DNA of 56,017 nt from Nitrososphaerota archaeon (GCA_029784825.1 JAFMAU010000012.1:1-56017); one strand, 5' to 3'. Numbered from the stretch's first letter, positions 1-8,433 are shown. Program-made: numbers and translations. Notes: generated from the sequence alone by a model not told the origin.

Positions 1-112
1 CTGCTACGAGCCCCCAAGCTGAGGCGACGCGATAGCTTTGATATCATCTGACTCTCGAGCGGGGGCGTTGGCCAGGGGCTTGGCATCGGAGCCGAAGGAC
101 AGGACAGGCAGG

Positions 113-850
113 ATGTACCACATCAGCCTGACCCGGCGGGACGTGGGCAGGATCGCGTTCCTCCCTGGCGACCCGGGCAGGGTCCCTCTCATCGCCGAAC
201 GCTTCAAAGAACCGAAGCCGGTGGCGAGCCATCGCGAGTACACGACCTACGGCGGTTATCTGGGGGACGAGTACGTCATCGCGATGAGCACCGGCATAGG
301 GGGTCCGTCGTCGGCCATCGCCATCGAGGAGCTCGCAAGGCTGGGGGTCAATGTGATGATCAGGGTCGGGACCTGCGGCGCCATCTTGAAGGACGCCAAG
401 GTCGGCTCGACCGTCATTGCAGACGCTGCCGTGGCCTTGGACGGCACGTCGGCGCAGTACGCGCCCAAGGGCTATCCCGCGGCGGCCACTCCTGGAGTCG
501 TGATGGCTCTGGCTGACTCTGCGTCCTCGCTAAAGAAGAAGCACCGCGTCGGCATCGCGGCTTCGACGGACTCGTTCTACGTGGGACAGGGCCGGCAGGG
601 CTACGGAGGCTACTTCCCCTCGCGGCAGGCTTCCTTGGTCGCGGACCTCCGACAGGCGAAGGTCCTCTGCTTTGAGATGGAGTCCTCCACCCTCTTCACC
701 CTCGGACGGCTCTACGGCCTCAAGACAGGCGCTCTCTTCGCCGTCGTCGCCAACAGGGCTACGGACGAGTTCAGACAGGACGCGGGCCTCGCTGACACCA
801 TAGCCATAGCCACAAACAGCGTGAAGATGTTCGGGAAGTACGGCGTCTAG
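113..850 (+). CDS. Uridine/purine nucleoside phosphorylase family protein
   Basis: Nucleoside phosphorylase of the PNP/UDP superfamily, which splits a nucleoside with phosphate into base and (deoxy)ribose-1-phosphate in cytosolic salvage. Visible motifs are the N-terminal phosphate loop FLPGDPGRV, the STGIGGPS segment, RVGTCGAI and, near the C-terminus, the purine/pyrimidine-site FEMESSTLF. At about 245 aa it has normal length. The ATG at 113 is preferred because the protein then begins just before the conserved FLPGDPGR; an upstream in-frame ATG at 38 would add 25 unconserved residues. Its stop overlaps the stop of the convergent phosphoglycerate mutase gene. Substrate (uridine or purine) cannot be decided; the overall look is closer to uridine phosphorylase. 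Confidence 0.85.
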   Translation: MYHISLTRRDVGRIAFLPGDPGRVPLIAERFKEPKPVASHREYTTYGGYLGDEYVIAMSTGIGGPSSAIAIEELARLGVNVMIRVGTCGAILKDAKVGSTVIADAAVALDGTSAQYAPKGYPAAATPGVVMALADSASSLKKKHRVGIAASTDSFYVGQGRQGYGGYFPSRQASLVADLRQAKVLCFEMESSTLFTLGRLYGLKTGALFAVVANRATDEFRQDAGLADTIAIATNSVKMFGKYGV

Positions 851-2076
851 GGTTCGCCCAAGATGCGCGCCAGCACGTCCCTGCCTGCCATCATTCCGAG
901 GGAGCCTTTGCGGGCGTTCCTTTCCGTGAACCGCAGACCGTCCGGTCTGCGGCGGGTCGTGATCGAGACCGGCACGGGGTCGCTCGCGTGCATCGCCAGC
1001 TTGCAGGGCGTCGCGTGGTCGCAGGACACACCGAGCGTGGCGTCTCCCAGCGTCTCTGCCGCTGCCGAGAAGAAGTCCCTGTCGATGGCTTCGATGCTCC
1101 TCTTCTTCCCGACCGCGTCGCCGTCGTGGCCGAATTCGTCGGGCCCCTTTATGTGGACGTAGACCACGTTCCCGTCCCTCATCTCCTTCTTGAATGCTGC
1201 AGCCTTGCCCTTCATGTCGTTCCTGTCCTCGAGCTTCACCATCCTCATGCCCAGAATCTTGGCTATGCCGACCTCTGCGGGCATCTCCACCAGAGCGGTC
1301 CCCTTCACGCCGTACTTCTCTTCGAAGCTTGGGACGTCGGGAATGTGGTCGCCGGCGTCCCGGAGGAGGACGCAGTTGGCCGGGAGTTTCCCGTCCTTCA
1401 GCCTCTCGGAGTTGGTCGCGCTTGCGGCGAGCACTTTCGACGACTTGCGGGTGAACTCGTTCACCAACTGCGCGGCCCGCCTGGCGCTGGGGTTGCCGGA
1501 TTCGGGTCTGCATTCCAGCACCTTCTCCCTCTTCTTCGTCTTCACAGCCGCCCCGAAGCCCCTCACCCGCGAGTAGGCAGGGTCCGTGTTGGTGATCGAG
1601 GCGGAGAGGCCCCCTCTTGCCTTTATGACCAGAACCCCCCTGTAGGAGACCGTGGACCTGTAGACGAGCTCCGCCCCGCCGAGAGTCATCTCGTTGAGCT
1701 CCTTCTCGAGCTCCTTGCCCTCCCGTTGGGTGAGATTCCTGCCTGCTCGCCTGTCGACTATCACTCCTGCCTTCACCGAGGCGAGGTTTGCGCGAAGCGC
1801 GAGGTTCCCGTCCTTGAATCTGATTCCTGCGCCGACGGATTCGACGACGCCCCGGCCCGGGTATCCCGACGCGAAGGGATAGCCCAGCATGTTGAAGACC
1901 GCGATGTCGGATTCCGGAGAAACCCCCCTTCCGACAGTGATTGTGCGCCCAAGCCTTGAGGAGCCCGCGATTCTGTCAAGGTTCGGCGTGCTTGCCGCCT
2001 CCAACGGAGTCGTGAAGTTCAGTCGCGGGTCGGGCCTGTCGCCGCAGCCGTCCAACAGCACGTATCCCGTCTTCAT
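847..2076 (-). CDS. apgM: 2,3-bisphosphoglycerate-independent phosphoglycerate mutase, archaeal type
   Basis: Interconverts 3- and 2-phosphoglycerate in glycolysis/gluconeogenesis. The 409 aa protein begins MKTGYVLLDGCGDRP, the metal-binding Asp of the alkaline-phosphatase superfamily, followed by the phosphoserine-loop region GVSPESDIAVFNMLGY. It carries HIKGPDEFGHDGD and SCDHATPCK near the C-terminus, which hold further metal ligands. Start: the frame stays open far upstream, but only ATG 2076 places the conserved VLLDG at the N-terminus, and an A/T-rich TATA-like element (about 2104-2112, minus strand) lies ~30 nt before it. It is divergent from the galT-like gene and convergent with the nucleoside phosphorylase. 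Confidence 0.92.
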   Translation of the reverse strand: MKTGYVLLDGCGDRPDPRLNFTTPLEAASTPNLDRIAGSSRLGRTITVGRGVSPESDIAVFNMLGYPFASGYPGRGVVESVGAGIRFKDGNLALRANLASVKAGVIVDRRAGRNLTQREGKELEKELNEMTLGGAELVYRSTVSYRGVLVIKARGGLSASITNTDPAYSRVRGFGAAVKTKKREKVLECRPESGNPSARRAAQLVNEFTRKSSKVLAASATNSERLKDGKLPANCVLLRDAGDHIPDVPSFEEKYGVKGTALVEMPAEVGIAKILGMRMVKLEDRNDMKGKAAAFKKEMRDGNVVYVHIKGPDEFGHDGDAVGKKRSIEAIDRDFFSAAAETLGDATLGVSCDHATPCKLAMHASDPVPVSITTRRRPDGLRFTERNARKGSLGMMAGRDVLARILGEP

Positions 2077-2103
2077 CTGATGGCGCGTCCTTTCGGCCGT
2101 GGC

Positions 2104-2140
2104 GTTATCTTTCTTTCGCAAAGTTACAAACCCTAATATG
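2104..2140. promoter_or_regulatory. Divergent promoter region between apgM and galT
   Basis: The short intergenic region holds an A-rich element (minus strand about 2104-2112) ~30 nt before the apgM ATG and CTAATATG (2133-2140) on the plus strand. The latter would start transcription near 2163, that is, at the TTG at 2164 of galT. Both are inferred from spacing alone. Confidence 0.4.
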
Positions 2141-2151
2141 CTCAGGCCCCT

Positions 2152-3198
2152 TTGCGTCGGACGTTGGTTGAGATCAGGAAGGATTATTTCACTGAGAAGC
2201 TTTCCGTCATTCTTCCCGACCGAGGGCTGAAGCCCGGACAGGTCGTTCCCCAGCGGGCGGAGAAATGCAACTACTGCCCGGGCAACGAAGAGATGACGCC
2301 GCCCGCCGACCTGGTCCTTGTCAAGAATGGCGACACGCTCCTGAAGCAGACCGACGCTGAGGGCGACGTGGTCCGCAACTGGTCGGTCAGGATATTCCCC
2401 GCGAAGAACCCGCTGGTGACCCCCGACGCTCCTCCCTCGTTCAGCGAATCGCCGCACTACAGCGAACCCGCTGTCGGTTACCATTACGTCCTCGTGGCCA
2501 CGCCGAAGCACGACCAGCACTTTGCGAAGATAGACGTCGAGCAGTGGACGAACATCCTCGCGTCGCTTCAGGACAAGGCCAGGTGGCTCTACGCCCAGAA
2601 GGGGGTCAGCTACGTGCTTGTGTACCTGAACAGCGAGAAGGAAGGCACCCCCACCGCGGTCCACCCGAGCATTCAGATTCTCACCACCCCCAGGGTCCCT
2701 CCGGCAGTGGAGCTGGAAGCGGAGACCGTCCAGAACTCGCTCAACGAGCTCGGGGTCTGCCCCATGTGCCAGGTGGTGGCCACAGAGACGGGCGGCCCGC
2801 GCCAGATACTGGCGACTGACTTCTTCATAGCGTTCGCACCCTGGGTGTCTACGCACAGCTATGAGTTCTGGATCTACCCCAAGAGGCACATGACGAGCAT
2901 GCTGAAGCTCTCGCAGAAGGAGATGATGGACCTGGCCCTGATGCTCCGGTCCACTCTGGGTGGCATGGCAAAATCGCTCGACAGCCAGAGCTACTCGCTG
3001 GTCTTCCACAGCTCTTCCGAGAAGAAGACGACCAAACAGATACACTGGCACGTCGAGGTCTTTCCCAAGAGGACCCAGTGGTCGGGGTTGGAGCTCGGAG
3101 GCTCGATCTACGCCAGCGATGTGTCTCCCGAGGCCGCGGCTCAGGTGCTTGGGGCCAGCGCAAGGAAGGAGCTGGCCCAGCTGGTCGGCATCAAGTGA
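2152..3198 (+). CDS. galT: Galactose-1-phosphate uridylyltransferase family protein
   Basis: GalT-like member of the HIT superfamily, which transfers UMP between UDP-glucose and galactose-1-phosphate (Leloir pathway) or acts on a related sugar phosphate. The N-terminus has EIRKDYFTEKLSVILPDR, matching the usual opening of GalT. There is a zinc-type CNYCPGNEEMTPP and a second CPMC. The catalytic HIT motif appears as IHWHVEVFPKR near residue 300, preceded by YEFWIYPKRH. 348 aa is normal. Start uncertain: TTG 2152 is the longest, but a TATA-like element would put a leaderless start at TTG 2164. It neighbours sugar isomerase and nucleotidyltransferase genes. Some archaeal homologues act in ADP/UDP-sugar phosphorolysis instead. 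Confidence 0.85.
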   Translation: MRRTLVEIRKDYFTEKLSVILPDRGLKPGQVVPQRAEKCNYCPGNEEMTPPADLVLVKNGDTLLKQTDAEGDVVRNWSVRIFPAKNPLVTPDAPPSFSESPHYSEPAVGYHYVLVATPKHDQHFAKIDVEQWTNILASLQDKARWLYAQKGVSYVLVYLNSEKEGTPTAVHPSIQILTTPRVPPAVELEAETVQNSLNELGVCPMCQVVATETGGPRQILATDFFIAFAPWVSTHSYEFWIYPKRHMTSMLKLSQKEMMDLALMLRSTLGGMAKSLDSQSYSLVFHSSSEKKTTKQIHWHVEVFPKRTQWSGLELGGSIYASDVSPEAAAQVLGASARKELAQLVGIK

Positions 3199-4257
3199 CT
3201 ACTTCGACTTCTTGAGCCTGTCTATCAAGTCGGTCCTGAGCGGGTTCCGGCCCAAGGCGATGGCGGCGTAGTACGATGCCATGTCGAGCTGGTAGACCAT
3301 GGTCATCAGCTGCGACAGGATGCCCTTCCCTGTTCCGTTCACTTCGACCGCTCTGTGTCCGACCCGTGACAGGATTCTCATCATGGCTTCCGCCCTCCTG
3401 CTGTCGCGCTCGACCTCTGCGGAGTGCCTCAGAAAGATGGGGACGAAGCGGTCGTTCTCTCCTTCCCAGGCCTGGATCTCGTTGTGGAAAAGGTCAGGCA
3501 TCCTGTCGAAGTACGCATGCATCTTTGCGTTCTCGTTCAGAGCGTTCTTGAACCTCACACCCACCCCGCGGCTGACGCTGTCTCCGAATATCGCGGGAGT
3601 CTGCCCCAGGATCTTGGCGGCCAGTTGCATCGGGTCGTTCTTCGCGAACGGCGTTTCCACGTCCAGAGACCCGGACTGCGCCATCATGGCGTCGATGCTC
3701 TCGGCAGCTTCTGCCTCGCAGCCGAGCCCCAGGCCTCTGTTGGCCGCGGAGAGGCACGAGAAGACGATGAAGGGGAGCATGTATCGCGGAGCGACCATCT
3801 TCGGCATTCTCGCGTGCTCGAGGCCGAGGGACCTCGCTTCCTCCTCTAGGCGCCCTCCCGAGGAGATGCAAACTACTGTTGCGTTCTCGCCTGCCGCTGT
3901 TTTCATCATCTCGATTGTCTCTTGGGTCTGTCCGGACGCGCTGCATGCTATTGCCAGTGTGTCCTTCATGTCGATGAGGGGGAGGGACCCTTTGAAGACC
4001 GAGAACTCGACCCCGCGCCTGAGACCGAGCCACCCTGCAAGGATGTCGCCGCCTGCGGCCGAGCCTCCCATCCCGATTACGCACGCCTTCTTGAACGACG
4101 CCTCAGGGAAGCTGAACTTGACTTCGAAGCCCTTGGCGGCCTGCTGGGGCCACTCCCTGTAGGCCTTGTAGACCTCGCCGGTGTCCACTCTCTTGACGCG
4201 AGAGAACGAGAACCCCTCAGCTGCATGTTTCGTCTTTGTCCTTCGGGGCTTGCTCAC
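3199..4257 (-). CDS. Bifunctional phosphoglucose/phosphomannose isomerase
   Basis: SIS-domain isomerase of the archaeal PGI/PMI family, converting glucose-6-P or mannose-6-P to fructose-6-P. It shows the first SIS-domain sugar-phosphate loop VIGMGGSAAGGDILAG (about residue 60), the AIACSASGQTQETIEM phosphate-binding stretch, and the second SIS half with FHNEIQAWEG that carries the family's conserved His/Glu. 352 aa agrees with the family. The last codons abut the convergent galT gene. Together with the two downstream nucleotidyltransferases it would feed mannose/glucose-1-P activation for glycan or glycolipid synthesis. Confidence 0.9.
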   Translation of the reverse strand: MSKPRRTKTKHAAEGFSFSRVKRVDTGEVYKAYREWPQQAAKGFEVKFSFPEASFKKACVIGMGGSAAGGDILAGWLGLRRGVEFSVFKGSLPLIDMKDTLAIACSASGQTQETIEMMKTAAGENATVVCISSGGRLEEEARSLGLEHARMPKMVAPRYMLPFIVFSCLSAANRGLGLGCEAEAAESIDAMMAQSGSLDVETPFAKNDPMQLAAKILGQTPAIFGDSVSRGVGVRFKNALNENAKMHAYFDRMPDLFHNEIQAWEGENDRFVPIFLRHSAEVERDSRRAEAMMRILSRVGHRAVEVNGTGKGILSQLMTMVYQLDMASYYAAIALGRNPLRTDLIDRLKKSK

Positions 4258-4342
4258 CGCACGTCTCCCCCGACCGAAGTCATCTCCCCTCTTCCCCCTC
4301 CGGTTGCTGCGGAAGCGCGGCCCCCGAATGGACGGGTTTCCT

Positions 4343-5533
4343 TCAGCGCAGTTTCCCCTTCCTTACGCCGGCCTTTCTCCTCTCGGGCTGGGTCGCTCTG
4401 AAGAGTCCCCTGATCAGGGCCTCCCGAGCCTTGGAGAGCGTCATCCCCCGCCGCTCCATCATCTTCTTTTGAGTCTCGATTGCGGAGTCGACAAGCAGCT
4501 CCACCCTCTTCCCCGAGCTCCCATCAAAGTAGGTGAAGCTTGGGACGTTCCTGTCGACCAGGTTCACTACTTGGCTCGACACGCCGACGCTCTTCCCGGC
4601 GAACACGAGCGCACCGATCGAGACCTTCGCCATGTCGCCTATCACAGGGCCGAGCTTCATCATTCCGGTTTCGACCCTTCTTCCCTGGAACTCCACCCTC
4701 ACGTTCCCGTAGGTGTTCTTCAGGTTGCTGAAGACGCTGCCCGCGCCAAGGTTCACCCACTCGCCGACGATTGAGTCGCCGACATACCCCAGGTGTGCCT
4801 TGTTGGTGTGCGCCAGCACTATGGAGTTCTCGACTTCGCCGCCCACGGTGCACCCCTCGAAGACGGAGGTTCCGCCACGGACAAGTGCGGAGCGTATCCT
4901 GGTCCCGGGACCCAGGAAGCAGGGGCCGGCAACTCTGGAGAAGCTTTCTATGGTCGTCCCTTCCCTCACGACGACTGGACCGATTCTGGTGTCGAACGAC
5001 ACGTGGCCCTCGACCTCGACCGAACCATGAATCCTCAGGTTCGAAGGCGGTCCCTTGAGGGCGACCTTCTCCGGGAGTTCGAGGGCTTCTTCGAAGTGTC
5101 CTGCCTGTTCCACTATGGCCAGCCCGTTGCTTTCCACCAGCTGCCATGGACCTTTGAACTCGGACTCTGGTGGAACTTCCACTGTGTCCATCCCCTTCGC
5201 GAGGGCCGCCAGTTTCCTGCCGCTGAGAATGCCTGGCTCGATCGCCTTTGCGTCTCTTCGCATTGCGAGGACGCGACCTCCAGAAACAGCGGCGAACTCT
5301 CCCGGTCTCTCGAGGAGGCTCCACAGCGACTTCTGCGGCCTCAGCCTCGCGTTGACGAAGAGCACGTCGCCGTCCAGGCGGGAGTTGAACGTCTTTGCCG
5401 AATCCTCGCCGACCGGACCAACCTCCGGCCTGCCCCAGAGCACCACGTCCCTGGGCGAAGCCAGGCTCGCCCACGACTCGGCGAGCGTCCGCGTCCCCCA
5501 GGAGAGCTGCGCCAGGTGCCTCGTGTACGCCAA
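4343..5533 (-). CDS. GlmU-like sugar-1-phosphate nucleotidyltransferase/acyltransferase with left-handed beta-helix
   Basis: Putative sugar nucleotidyltransferase with a C-terminal hexapeptide-repeat (left-handed parallel beta-helix) domain, residues ~165-330 (VVVREGTTIE, GPGTRIRSAL, VGEWVNLGAG). The N-terminal half resembles the degenerate nucleotidyltransferase part of GlmU-like proteins. The TTG at 5533 cuts the conserved opening short. Reading upstream in frame adds LAVYEDETWERFAP directly before LAYTR, which fits the family, but the only codon available there is CTG (5575), 5 nt after the previous gene's stop. The start is therefore probably 5575 with a non-standard codon. It lies directly downstream of another nucleotidyltransferase, likely in one operon. 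Confidence 0.75.
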   Translation of the reverse strand: MAYTRHLAQLSWGTRTLAESWASLASPRDVVLWGRPEVGPVGEDSAKTFNSRLDGDVLFVNARLRPQKSLWSLLERPGEFAAVSGGRVLAMRRDAKAIEPGILSGRKLAALAKGMDTVEVPPESEFKGPWQLVESNGLAIVEQAGHFEEALELPEKVALKGPPSNLRIHGSVEVEGHVSFDTRIGPVVVREGTTIESFSRVAGPCFLGPGTRIRSALVRGGTSVFEGCTVGGEVENSIVLAHTNKAHLGYVGDSIVGEWVNLGAGSVFSNLKNTYGNVRVEFQGRRVETGMMKLGPVIGDMAKVSIGALVFAGKSVGVSSQVVNLVDRNVPSFTYFDGSSGKRVELLVDSAIETQKKMMERRGMTLSKAREALIRGLFRATQPERRKAGVRKGKLR

Positions 5534-5582
5534 GGGAGCGAACCGCTCCCATGTCTCGTCCTCGTAGACAGCCAGAGTCGTT

Positions 5583-6365
5583 TCAGAGGACCTTCCCGAT
5601 CTTCTGCATGTACTGCTCGTTGGCGTCCTTGTATGATTTCCTGTCCCCTATGTCGATGAACTCTCCGTCCACCTTCACGCCGAATATCCTCTCCCCGGCC
5701 TTCTTCGCCTCGGCGAACGCCGCGTCCATGCCATACGTCCGGCCCGCGGGTATGTACCTGAGAAAGCGCCTCTCCATGATGTAGCAGCCCACGTTGATGT
5801 AGCCGCTGTACGTCGGCTTCTCCTTCCACTCCGTCAGCCTGCCTTCGCGGTCGGTTTCCATGAAGCCGTACTTGAGCTCGGTGCTGTACTTCATGAGCAC
5901 CATGGTGGCCACCGCATCGTGGCTGGAGTGGAACTCAAGAGCCCTCCCGAGGTCGAACTTCAGGATGGCGTCCCCGTACATGCAGACGAAGCGGCCCTTG
6001 ATCTTCGGCTCCGCTGCCTTCAGCTGCCCGGCGGTGCCCAGGGGATGGACTGATTTCGCGTAGTTGACCCTGACGCCAAAGTCCGACCCGTTCCCAAAGT
6101 ACTCTTCGATCATCCTGCCCAGATAGCCCGTGGATATGGTGACGTCCCTTATGCCGCCAGCAGAGAGCCACTGGATTATGTGCTCAAGGATGGGTTTCGG
6201 GCCCACCGGGAGCATCGGCTTCGGCAGCAGGAAGGTGTACGGCCTCAGTCTGGTTCCCAGCCCCCCTGCCAGAATCACCGCCTGGACTCTCCTGCTCCCT
6301 CTGCTCAGCCTCGGCTCGCCTTGGGCTGAGGCTCTCCAGCTCTCCCCTATATGCTTCCTCGGCAC
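5583..6365 (-). CDS. Nucleotidyltransferase of the mannose-1-P guanylyltransferase / glucose-1-P thymidylyltransferase family
   Basis: Activates a sugar-1-phosphate with an NTP. The Rossmann-like signature AVILAGGLGTRLRPYTF with LPKPMLPVGPKPI binds the nucleotide and sugar phosphate. STGYLG, LGTAGQLK, MYGDAIL (metal-binding Asp), EKPTYSGYINVG and a DIGDR end follow in normal order. From the AGG motif it is about 235 aa, lacking any hexapeptide tail. The GTG at 6365 gives a 26-residue basic extension and a 182-nt overlap with the upstream gene. An internal GTG at 6278, 9 nt after GGAGA, would begin at ILAGG and looks slightly short. Which NTP and sugar are used cannot be read from the sequence. 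Confidence 0.85.
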   Translation of the reverse strand: MPRKHIGESWRASAQGEPRLSRGSRRVQAVILAGGLGTRLRPYTFLLPKPMLPVGPKPILEHIIQWLSAGGIRDVTISTGYLGRMIEEYFGNGSDFGVRVNYAKSVHPLGTAGQLKAAEPKIKGRFVCMYGDAILKFDLGRALEFHSSHDAVATMVLMKYSTELKYGFMETDREGRLTEWKEKPTYSGYINVGCYIMERRFLRYIPAGRTYGMDAAFAEAKKAGERIFGVKVDGEFIDIGDRKSYKDANEQYMQKIGKVL

Positions 6366-7014
6366 CTGAGACGCTCATCGGGTCGACAACCAGCCCCTTC
6401 ACGCCCAGCTTGAGCGCCTTCGAAATGTCTTCTCTCGTCAACCGTTTCTGAGTCCTGAGGAGAACGGGCCTCGACGAGAGCCCCACGATCAGCCCCAGAG
6501 TCGCGTGGTCAAGCAGAGTGAAGGGCGCGCTCCTGGCCTGCGTCGGCGAAGTGGCTGCGTCGAGAGCGTCGACGCCCTCGAACTGGGAAAGCTGCTTGAC
6601 CTGCTCGAGGATGTAACCTGCCCCTATCGCCGCGATCTTCTTCACTCGATTGTCGGAAAGAACGCTAAGTGGCATTTGGTGCGCGTACATTTCGACGAAC
6701 GAGCACTGGCTCGACATCACCCTCTCCCAGTAGTCTTCTGTTATTGGGCGAGCCGCGCCGATGAATATCCCGCAGGGAACCCTCACTGTCGAGATTACAT
6801 CGTTGATGTAGACGTCGTGGAGGTCATAGCTGCCGTACTGGCCTGCGAACGTTTCCTCGTCCCGGTCCACGTTGAGCATGATGGCGTCGACTCCCGCCTC
6901 CTCCGCCTTGGCGGCAAAGCTGGTGCTGTTCTTCGGGAGGCTGGCTATGACGGTGTACTCCTTCGACGCCGGCATGAGGTCCAGTGAACGCCGGAGCTGC
7001 GCTGCTGTCTCCAT
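6184..7014 (-). CDS. Hypothetical protein, probable TIM-barrel fold
   Basis: Not recognised with certainty. Alternating hydrophobic strands and small helices fit a (beta/alpha)8 barrel: YTVIASLP, GVDAIMLNVD, VPCGIFIGAA, FVEMYAH, KIAAIGAGYI, GVDALDAA, ATLGLIVGLSSRPVLL and GVKGLVVDPMSV. The sequence up to about residue 232 (AEEAYR) looks like real protein. The last ~44 residues are low-complexity, rich in E, P, G and A, and run out of frame over the start of the nucleotidyltransferase gene. Either the stop was lost and the tail is an extension, or a frameshift lies near 6300-6360. An ATG start at 7014 is used. Confidence 0.6.
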   Translation of the reverse strand: METAAQLRRSLDLMPASKEYTVIASLPKNSTSFAAKAEEAGVDAIMLNVDRDEETFAGQYGSYDLHDVYINDVISTVRVPCGIFIGAARPITEDYWERVMSSQCSFVEMYAHQMPLSVLSDNRVKKIAAIGAGYILEQVKQLSQFEGVDALDAATSPTQARSAPFTLLDHATLGLIVGLSSRPVLLRTQKRLTREDISKALKLGVKGLVVDPMSVSGAEEAYRGELESLSPRRAEAEQREQESPGGDSGRGAGNQTEAVHLPAAEADAPGGPETHP

Positions 7015-7099
7015 TCTCAGGTTTTCATGCCCCGACGCGGCTTAGAAGCGGGGGGCTCAAATGCGAGTGATTCTGTTGTTTGCAAGTTTTCACAATCGG

Positions 7100-7279
7100 C
7101 TAGGCTCTGGCGCGCCTAGGACGGCCGCCCGTTCTCTTCAGGGTGATCTCCTCGTCCGTGACCAGAAGCTCGATTTCATCGCCCACCGCCCAGCCAAACC
7201 CCTCGACGATCGGGCGGGGAACGGTGATCTTCAGGCTGTTTCCAGTCTGCCCCAGCTTTACCCTGAAGACCGTCGGCAT
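7100..7279 (-). CDS. Small AbrB/SpoVT-type DNA-binding protein
   Basis: A 59 aa protein starting MPTVFRVKLGQTGNSLKITV and continuing PRPIVEGFGWAVGDEIELL, the swapped-hairpin AbrB fold seen in archaeal regulators and MazE-like antitoxins. The C-terminus is basic (RTGGRPRRARA). A TATA box (minus-strand TATAAAC, 7303-7309) is centred 27 nt before the ATG, predicting a leaderless mRNA, and inverted repeats overlap this TATA box, suggesting autorepression. No toxin gene is adjacent, so a stand-alone regulator is more likely than an antitoxin. It could also act on the nearby cassettes. Confidence 0.75.
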   Translation of the reverse strand: MPTVFRVKLGQTGNSLKITVPRPIVEGFGWAVGDEIELLVTDEEITLKRTGGRPRRARA

Positions 7280-7296
7280 GGCGCGAAGGCGTTCTT

Positions 7297-7316
7297 ACCT
7301 ACGTTTATACCTAGGT
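7297..7316 (-). promoter_or_regulatory. Promoter and putative operator of the AbrB-type gene
   Basis: ACCTA-N10-TAGGT (7297-7301 and 7312-7316), with an inner perfect 8-bp palindrome ACCTAGGT (7309-7316), brackets the minus-strand TATA box TATAAAC. The position is typical for autorepression by an AbrB-fold dimer or tetramer; binding is inference. Confidence 0.5.
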
Positions 7317-7370
7317 TAGTGTGCCGAAAGGACGGCCCGGGTCAACGTTCTTCGGTCCCAGACCGTATAT

Positions 7371-7390
7371 TCCTACGTTCTTACGTAGGT
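7371..7390. promoter_or_regulatory. Second inverted repeat upstream of the AbrB-type gene
   Basis: CCTACG-TTCTTA-CGTAGG (7372-7389) is a perfect 6+6 bp inverted repeat. With flanking bases it reads TCCTA-N10-TAGGT, the same spacing as the element at 7297-7316, about 55 nt apart between outer ends. It may be a distal operator for the AbrB-type protein. Confidence 0.4.
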
Positions 7391-7647
7391 AATCACTTGG
7401 TAGTTCGCCAGAAGATCAGGTCCACCCGGGATGAGTTCAGGTGGGAGGACTTGGGCTTCAAGTTCGAGATTACGGACCTGGAAGCTGCCGGTTAGTGCGC
7501 TTGATTCTCTGAACTCCTGTATTTCATCTTGGATTAGGGATGGAGCGGGTGGCCTCGGTTCTGGCCCAAGGCAACACATCATGACACCAGACTCCAACTC
7601 CATCGTTTTAGGGTGCTTTTCCAAAGACGTGATTTCTGAGGAGCGTA

Positions 7648-7663
7648 CCCGAACTTGTTCGGG
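7648..7663. promoter_or_regulatory. Perfect 16-bp palindromic operator upstream of cassette A
   Basis: CCCGAACTTGTTCGGG, a perfect 7+2+7 inverted repeat, followed at once by an A/T-rich CAATAGGGTAAATC that would serve as the TATA region for a start at ATG 7702. The same palindrome occurs at 20669-20684 and 23267-23282, each time directly upstream of a promoter. The stretch 7391-7647 before it shows no convincing gene. Confidence 0.75.
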
Positions 7664-7701
7664 CAATAGGGTAAATCATGGTTCGGCCCCTTTGGTACGC
7701 A

Positions 7702-8427
7702 ATGAGTAAGACCCGTAGGGTTAGGCGTTCGTCGGCTGCTCGGTCCAAGGGGTCTCTTCTTGCTCCTCTGGACGAAAAGATAAGCAGGCGCGACTTCATG
7801 AAAGCGGGCCTGGCAGTAGGGACTGTGGCCGGTGTTTCGGTGATCGCCATCGGCGGGAAGACCGGGCTCCAGGCCCTGCAGGTTACGCAGCCCGCCCAGC
7901 CGGTTGCGAATACCGACCCCTTCGCTGCTCAGCAGATTACAATCAACGTCAACGGCACCGAACAGAGCCTCCTCGTCGAACCAAGGGACACTCTCGCCAA
8001 CATTTTGAGGGACAAACTCGGGCTGATTGGGACGAAGATGGGATGCAACAGGATGTCCTGCGGCTCTTGTACAGTCCTAGTCGACGGCGCGCCCACCGAG
8101 TCGTGCCAATATCTCGCGCTCTGGGCTGCAGGGAAGAGCGTCACGACGGTCGAAGCGGGGTTATTGGCCCCCACGCTCAACCCCAAGGCGACTCCCGATC
8201 CGGTGATAGGCGCTCTCCAGAATGCGTGGGTACAACAGGACGGAGGCCAGTGTGCCTTCTGCTCTCCTGGAAACATAATGTCCGCCACCGCCCTCCTGAA
8301 GCAGAACCCGAATCCCACTGTCGACGACATCAAGACGGCCCTGTCAGGGAACCTGTGCCGTTGCGGGAACTACCCGAACATAATAGCGTCGGTTCAGCTC
8401 GCCGCGAAGAATCTTGGAGGGGTGTGA
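7702..8427 (+). CDS. Cassette A: Tat-exported [2Fe-2S] subunit of a PaoABC-like molybdenum hydroxylase
   Basis: Small iron-sulfur subunit (PaoA/YagT/CoxS family), passing electrons from Moco to the FAD subunit. The N-terminus has a twin-arginine signal, SRRDFMKAG plus a hydrophobic stretch, so the folded complex should be exported. The plant-ferredoxin-like cluster motif GCNRMSCGSC...C and the second cluster motif QCAFC...CRC are complete. ATG 7702 is chosen because the TATA-like region gives it a ~7-nt leader, parallel to cassette B; ATG 7678 is an alternative. It is followed by the Moco subunit after 6 nt. Confidence 0.92.
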   Translation: MSKTRRVRRSSAARSKGSLLAPLDEKISRRDFMKAGLAVGTVAGVSVIAIGGKTGLQALQVTQPAQPVANTDPFAAQQITINVNGTEQSLLVEPRDTLANILRDKLGLIGTKMGCNRMSCGSCTVLVDGAPTESCQYLALWAAGKSVTTVEAGLLAPTLNPKATPDPVIGALQNAWVQQDGGQCAFCSPGNIMSATALLKQNPNPTVDDIKTALSGNLCRCGNYPNIIASVQLAAKNLGGV

Positions 8428-8433
8428 AGAAAC

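Noticed and set aside
2077..3051. Long open frame extending apgM upstream to 3051 on the minus strand
   Set aside because: The extra 325 codons are antisense to the galT-like gene and show no conserved motif; the mutase begins at ATG 2076.
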